A stretch of 64,000 nucleotides of DNA, from the NCBI GenBank assembly GCA_902799655.1, contig CADCBH010000003.1:62001-126000 (forward strand), in the 5' to 3' direction. The position numbers and the translations under genes were made by a program. Source of the stretch: an uncultured Bacteroidales bacterium (GTDB lineage: Bacteria > Bacteroidota > Bacteroidia > Bacteroidales > Bacteroidaceae). Shown one piece after another: positions 60,281 to 64,000 of the stretch. The notes beneath the pieces were generated by a model that saw nothing but the letters and a program-made list of their open reading frames with translations, searched no databases and was not told where the DNA came from. Positions within the stretch are counted from its first letter, which is position 1, and each line of letters starts with the position of its first letter.

Positions 60281-62100
60281 TTGGCTGTGATGGCTCTCAG
60301 GCCTTCTACTAAGCGTGTATTGTCCTCGTGGTTTCTGACGGCAATGCGCATATACTGCTTGTTGGGGTCGAGACCTGGCTTTTTGCTACAGTCGCGCGTC
60401 AGGATGTTATGCTGTTTCAGCATGTAGATGACAATCTCGCTGGCACTATAGGGGGGCAACACTTCGCAGAGGAAGTAGTTGGCCTGTGAGGGCATCACAC
60501 GGAAGAAAGGTATCTGGCGCAACTGGCGCTCGAAGTCGGCACGCTCTTTGACGAACTTGTCACAGGCGCGTTGATAGTCCTTCTCGTGCTTGTTGTATAT
60601 TTGCATGAAGAACTCGGCAAACGAGTTGAGGTTCCAGATGCTCACCTCTTTCTTAATATGCGCAATCATATCCTTGTCGGCAGAACAGAGAATACCTAGA
60701 CGGAGGCCAGGCACACCATAGCTCTTTGAGATACTCTTCATGACTGCCATGTGGGGATAAGCCTCTAGTGTTTCATCGCTAAGCAATGAATTATGGGCAT
60801 AGTCCTCGCTGAAGTCCACAAAGCTTTCATCGATCACCAAACGGATACCCTTGTCTTCGCACCATTTGGCAAGACGTAGCACATCATTCTTGGGAATGAA
60901 ATTGCCCGAGGGGTTGTCTGGGTTGATAACCATTAGTTGGCGGATGCCTTTATCGCCAAAGAATGCCATCAAGTCGTCAGCAGTGTAGCGGTAGTCTTCG
61001 TTTTGTGGTACGAAGGTCACTTGCTGGTGCTTGTCATATCGATTTGGATATTCCTCAAAGGTAGGACGTGTAAATCCGATCTTGCCTTGTGACTCTTCCA
61101 TCAATACCTTGATGAGTTCTGCTGCACCGTTGCCAGGTACAATATAGGGCTCACTGACACCAAAGCATTTGCTGGCAATCAGTGTGTTCACCTTCATGCC
61201 CGAGGGGTATTCCGTCAGCAGCGTGTCGAAATTGGCACGCAGTTCGTCTTTCATTCTGCGACTGGGGAAATAGGGGTTTACCAAGTAGCAGAAGTCTAGC
61301 ATCTGTGGGAATCGCCAGAAACCGCCATAGCGTCCGTAATATTTGCGAAGCACGTCCTTCTCGTCGGCAAATAGCGCCTCAGCAATATCCAAATCCTGCT
61401 TGTCATCAATCTCATACCATTTCTCCTGTTCGATGGGCAGAGCCTTCATGTCGTGGTTGTTCAGTAACGAGATGATACGCAGCACGTTCTCGTAATACTC
61501 GTTATTGCCCACAGCCTTGGTGTAGGCGTCAAGAAAGGGGACGTATTTCTGTAGTGAAAACTGCTTACTGAGTTTATAGATGTTGACCGTTTTGTAATAC
61601 GAGTCGACGTCGTTGTAGTCGAAGGCGTCTTTCGAAATAAAATTGACGATGTTCTGTTCTTCGTCCAAACGCACCATCGTACCGTCCATCCACGTCTCGT
61701 ACTTAGCGACGAGGGCAAGGTTGGGGTAGGGGTTGTTGACAATCATGGGGATAAGCCGTTCGCTGAATATGAGGTCGCTCTCAATGAGTAGCGTATCGTC
61801 CTCTTGCAACTTATCCTTGACGATAGCTAGCGAATAAATGTTGTTTGTCTTGTCGTAGACGGGATTCTCAGCGAATTCGATATTCAACTGGCCATCGTAA
61901 CGATTGCCAATATAATCGCGTAGTTCCTTTCCTTTATAGCCCACTACGATGATGACGCGGTTGAGCTGTTGCTTGGCAAGCTGTCCCAGCAGACGGTCAA
62001 TAAGTCGCACACCATTTACAGAGACCATACACTTCGTGTTGTCCTTTGTATAGTCGCCAAGCCTGCGACCCATGCCTGCTGCTAAGATAATTGCCTGCAT
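60277..62100 (-). CDS. Fusion: LicC-like cytidylyltransferase + CobD/HisC-like PLP enzyme
   Basis: A 607-residue fusion. Residues 1 to about 245 are a sugar-phosphate/choline-phosphate nucleotidyltransferase: MQAIILAAGMGRRLGDYTKDNTKCMV, metal site near D109 (LLIESDLIF), and WYEIDDKQDLDIAEAL, the typical LicC ending. Residues about 255-607 are a class I/II PLP enzyme: VPGNGAAELIKVL (321-333), NPDNPSGNF (393-401), and lysine K459 in SISKSYGVPGLRLGI. That last motif closely resembles CobD at 23181 in this window (SLTKTYCVPGLRLGY). It may therefore decarboxylate or transaminate a phospho-amino acid whose product its first domain couples to CMP. It starts 32 bases after metG. Confidence 0.87.
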   Translation of the reverse strand: MQAIILAAGMGRRLGDYTKDNTKCMVSVNGVRLIDRLLGQLAKQQLNRVIIVVGYKGKELRDYIGNRYDGQLNIEFAENPVYDKTNNIYSLAIVKDKLQEDDTLLIESDLIFSERLIPMIVNNPYPNLALVAKYETWMDGTMVRLDEEQNIVNFISKDAFDYNDVDSYYKTVNIYKLSKQFSLQKYVPFLDAYTKAVGNNEYYENVLRIISLLNNHDMKALPIEQEKWYEIDDKQDLDIAEALFADEKDVLRKYYGRYGGFWRFPQMLDFCYLVNPYFPSRRMKDELRANFDTLLTEYPSGMKVNTLIASKCFGVSEPYIVPGNGAAELIKVLMEESQGKIGFTRPTFEEYPNRYDKHQQVTFVPQNEDYRYTADDLMAFFGDKGIRQLMVINPDNPSGNFIPKNDVLRLAKWCEDKGIRLVIDESFVDFSEDYAHNSLLSDETLEAYPHMAVMKSISKSYGVPGLRLGILCSADKDMIAHIKKEVSIWNLNSFAEFFMQIYNKHEKDYQRACDKFVKERADFERQLRQIPFFRVMPSQANYFLCEVLPPYSASEIVIYMLKQHNILTRDCSKKPGLDPNKQYMRIAVRNHEDNTRLVEGLRAITAK

Positions 62101-62109
62101 CTAATTATC

Positions 62110-62122
62110 AATTGTCAATTAT
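62110..62122 (-). repeat. 13-base AT-rich element before the fusion gene
   Basis: ATAATTGACAATT read on the minus strand, 9 bases before the ATG at 62100. Identical to the element before mreB at 34467-34479, and part of a longer AT-rich near-palindrome. Confidence 0.6.
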
Positions 62123-62132
62123 TAATTAGTTC

Positions 62133-64000
62133 TTACCCTACCTGACTACCTGGTTTTACATCCTTGGTTGTGGTGACGACGCTGAGGCTTTCGTCGAAGT
62201 CGACGGCAGAGAGGATCATGCCCTGGCTCTCGATGCCCATCATCTTGCGAGGCTCGAAGTTGGCAACGAAGAGGATACGCTTGCCTACGAGTACTGATGG
62301 GTCGTCGTAGAAGGCGGCAATGCCTGAGAGGATGGTACGGTCGGTACCTGTGCCGTCGTCGATGGTGAACTGCAGGAGCTTTTTGCTCTTCTTCACCTTC
62401 TCGCAGGCTTTGATGAGGCCTACACGGATGTCGAGTTTCTCGAAGTCTTCGAATGATACGTTCTCCTTGATGGGCGCAGCCTTATACTGAGCAGCCTGGT
62501 TGGCCTTCTTGGTAGCCTCCAGCTTGTCGAGCTGCTTCTGGATGACGTCGTCCTCGATTTTCTCGAAGAGGAGGACGGGCTCGCCCAACTGATGACCGGC
62601 CTTCAAGAGGTCTGTGCTTCCTAGCTCGTTCCAGTCGAAGCTTTCGAGGTTCAGCATGTCACGCAGCTTCTTGCTTGAGAAGGGCAGGAAGGGCTCGAAG
62701 GCGATAGCCAGGTTGGCTGTCAGCTGCAAGCAGATATTGAGGATGGTCTCGCAACGTTTGGGGTTCTCCTTCCACACCTTCCAAGGCTCGCACTCAGTGA
62801 TATAGCGGTTGCCGATACGTGCCAAGTTCATAGCCTCGAACTGAGCATCGCGGAACTTGAATTGGTCGAGCAGGGCTTCCACCTTCTGCTTCACATCCTT
62901 GAATTCCTCCAATGCCTGGCGATCTACGTCGAGCAGCTCGCCACAGGCAGGTACAACACCGTTCCAGTATTTCTTGGTCAGCTGGAGCGCACGGTTGACG
63001 AAGTTACCATAGACAGCCACCAGTTCGTTATTGTTGCGGTCCTGGAAGTCCTTCCAAGTGAAGTTGTTGTCCTTGGTCTCAGGGGCGTTGGCTGTCAGCA
63101 CGTATCTTAATACGTCCTGCTTGCCAGGCATATCCTCCAGGTATTCGTGCAACCATACGGCCCAGTTGCGCGAGGTAGAAATCTTGTCGTTCTCCAGATT
63201 CAGGAACTCGTTGCTGGGTACGTTATCTGGCATGATATACTTGCCGTGTGCCTTCATCATCACGGGGAAGATAATGCAGTGGAATACGATGTTGTCCTTA
63301 CCGATGAAGTGAACCAGACGGGTGTCCTCGTCTTGCCACCACTTCTCCCACGAACCCCACTTCTCGGGCTCTTTCTCGCAGAGCTCTACCGTGTTCGATA
63401 CATAGCCGATGGGGGCGTCGAACCATACGTACAGCACCTTACCCTCTGCACCCTCGATGGGTACGGGGATACCCCAGTTCAGGTCGCGCGTCATGGCACG
63501 GGGCTGCAGATCCATCTCCAACCAGCTCTTGCATTGACCATAGACGTTGGGGCGCCACTCCTTGTGACCCTCCAAAATCCACTCTTTCAGCCACTCCTGA
63601 TACTCGTTCAGGGGCAGATACCAGTTCTTGGTCTCTTTCAGCACGGGGGTAGAACCAGAGATGGTCGACTTGGGGTTGATGAGCTCCGTAGGACTCAGGT
63701 CGCGTCCACACTTCTCACACTGGTCACCATAGGCGCCCTCGTTGTGGCAGTGGGGGCACTCGCCCGTCACGTAGCGGTCTGCCAAGAACTGCTTGGCCTC
63801 CTCGTCGTAGAGCTGCTCGGTAGTCTCCTCTACCAGTTTGCCCTCGTCATAGAGCTTGCGGAACCACTCCGCAGCAAACTTATGGTGTGTATCGCTGGTG
63901 GTACGGCTGTAGATATCAAACGAGATGCCGAATTCCTCGAACGAGTCTTTGATCATCTTATGATAGCGGTCCACCACATCCTGAGGGGTGATACCTTCCT
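62133..64000 (-). CDS. metG: Methionyl-tRNA synthetase (5' end outside the window)
   Basis: The frame stays open to the window edge ([14 protein letters not shown] at the edge), so the N-terminus with its HIGH motif is missing. What is present includes the zinc-binding knuckle CPHC with CEKC, the KMSKS-equivalent NDKISTSRN, a helical anticodon-binding domain, and a C-terminal tRNA-binding OB fold of the EMAP/Arc1p type ([20 protein letters not shown], then [11 protein letters not shown]). A GTG at 63977 begins a shorter frame but is not the real start. It is the upstream neighbour of the fusion gene, 32 bases away, so the fusion and opine-dehydrogenase genes may be read from the metG promoter. 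Confidence 0.95.
   Translation of the reverse strand, partial: EGITPQDVVDRYHKMIKDSFEEFGISFDIYSRTTSDTHHKFAAEWFRKLYDEGKLVEETTEQLYDEEAKQFLADRYVTGECPHCHNEGAYGDQCEKCGRDLSPTELINPKSTISGSTPVLKETKNWYLPLNEYQEWLKEWILEGHKEWRPNVYGQCKSWLEMDLQPRAMTRDLNWGIPVPIEGAEGKVLYVWFDAPIGYVSNTVELCEKEPEKWGSWEKWWQDEDTRLVHFIGKDNIVFHCIIFPVMMKAHGKYIMPDNVPSNEFLNLENDKISTSRNWAVWLHEYLEDMPGKQDVLRYVLTANAPETKDNNFTWKDFQDRNNNELVAVYGNFVNRALQLTKKYWNGVVPACGELLDVDRQALEEFKDVKQKVEALLDQFKFRDAQFEAMNLARIGNRYITECEPWKVWKENPKRCETILNICLQLTANLAIAFEPFLPFSSKKLRDMLNLESFDWNELGSTDLLKAGHQLGEPVLLFEKIEDDVIQKQLDKLEATKKANQAAQYKAAPIKENVSFEDFEKLDIRVGLIKACEKVKKSKKLLQFTIDDGTGTDRTILSGIAAFYDDPSVLVGKRILFVANFEPRKMMGIESQGMILSAVDFDESLSVVTTTKDVKPGSQVG

Noticed and set aside
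60277..62100. Phosphonate cytidylyltransferase (PntC-type) fused to a 2-aminoethylphosphonate transaminase
   Set aside because: A similar domain order is known for phosphonate pathways, but the PLP half here resembles class I/II CobD/HisC and not the class V AEP transaminase, and no PEP mutase or phosphonopyruvate decarboxylase gene is nearby.
1..64000. Insertion sequences, prophage, integron or conjugative genes
   Set aside because: No transposase, integrase, phage or transfer gene was recognised among the real genes, and no long terminal inverted repeats were seen.

Overview
The window reads as chromosomal DNA from a Bacteroidota bacterium, most likely Prevotellaceae (Prevotella-like; the genus is inferred from gene order and style, not from a search). 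Signs are the Bacteroidota promoter form (TTTG, about 20 bases, then TAnnTTTG) before many genes, poor Shine-Dalgarno sites, GldH, DUF4271, DUF4290 and DUF4374 proteins, an Oar-like TonB-dependent receptor, and the order purH-mreB-mreC-mreD-mrdA-rodA. There are 55 protein genes, one tRNA-Gln and one cobalamin riboswitch. I see no insertion sequence, prophage, integrase or CRISPR array. The last gene (metG) runs off the right edge.

Layout. 1-16 kb is housekeeping and envelope: a TGS-fused nucleoside kinase, a Na/Pi cotransporter, an Oar-like TonB receptor, an M16 protease, metK, a DUF4271-hemD-rnpA-yidD-tyrS run, tRNA-Gln and an SDR dehydrogenase. 16-32 kb is a cobalamin (vitamin B12) region. 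A riboswitch leads a btuB receptor, a DUF4374 surface lipoprotein, cobI, cobB, cobQ, cobD and cbiB. Facing these is cobS-cobU-cobT, divergent from a btuF-btuC uptake pair, followed by a cbiJ-cbiD fusion with a HAD phosphatase gene. Together they cover outer-membrane capture, late corrin-ring steps, aminopropanol arm attachment and nucleotide loop assembly. Several ring-building enzymes (CbiF, CbiG, CbiH, CbiE/T, CbiC), the BtuD ATPase and a recognisable CobC are absent from the window.

32-52 kb returns to core functions: a FadL-like porin, a stand-alone IMP cyclohydrolase, the elongasome operon (mreBCD-mrdA-rodA), a GH51 arabinofuranosidase-metF-holB-ricT-gldH operon, a lone receiver-domain regulator, and rseP and tsaB-DUF4290-murA-rimM-dxr. 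52-64 kb begins with yicC-gmk-nadD. Two glycosyltransferases are joined directly to these, followed by a flippase, a membrane acyltransferase, a LicD phosphotransferase, an opine-dehydrogenase-family protein, a cytidylyltransferase/PLP-enzyme fusion and metG.

The best candidates for new biology are: (1) the LicD + opine dehydrogenase + LicC-like/CobD-like fusion module, which could make and attach a CDP-activated amino-alcohol or opine phosphate to a surface glycan; (2) the DUF4374 lipoprotein with a surface-export signal, co-transcribed with btuB, as a possible functional counterpart of BtuG; (3) a three-copy, 22-bp palindromic repeat inside cobB, read in a different frame in each copy; and (4) promoters nested in large palindromes, including an almost perfectly symmetric bidirectional promoter between cobS and btuF.
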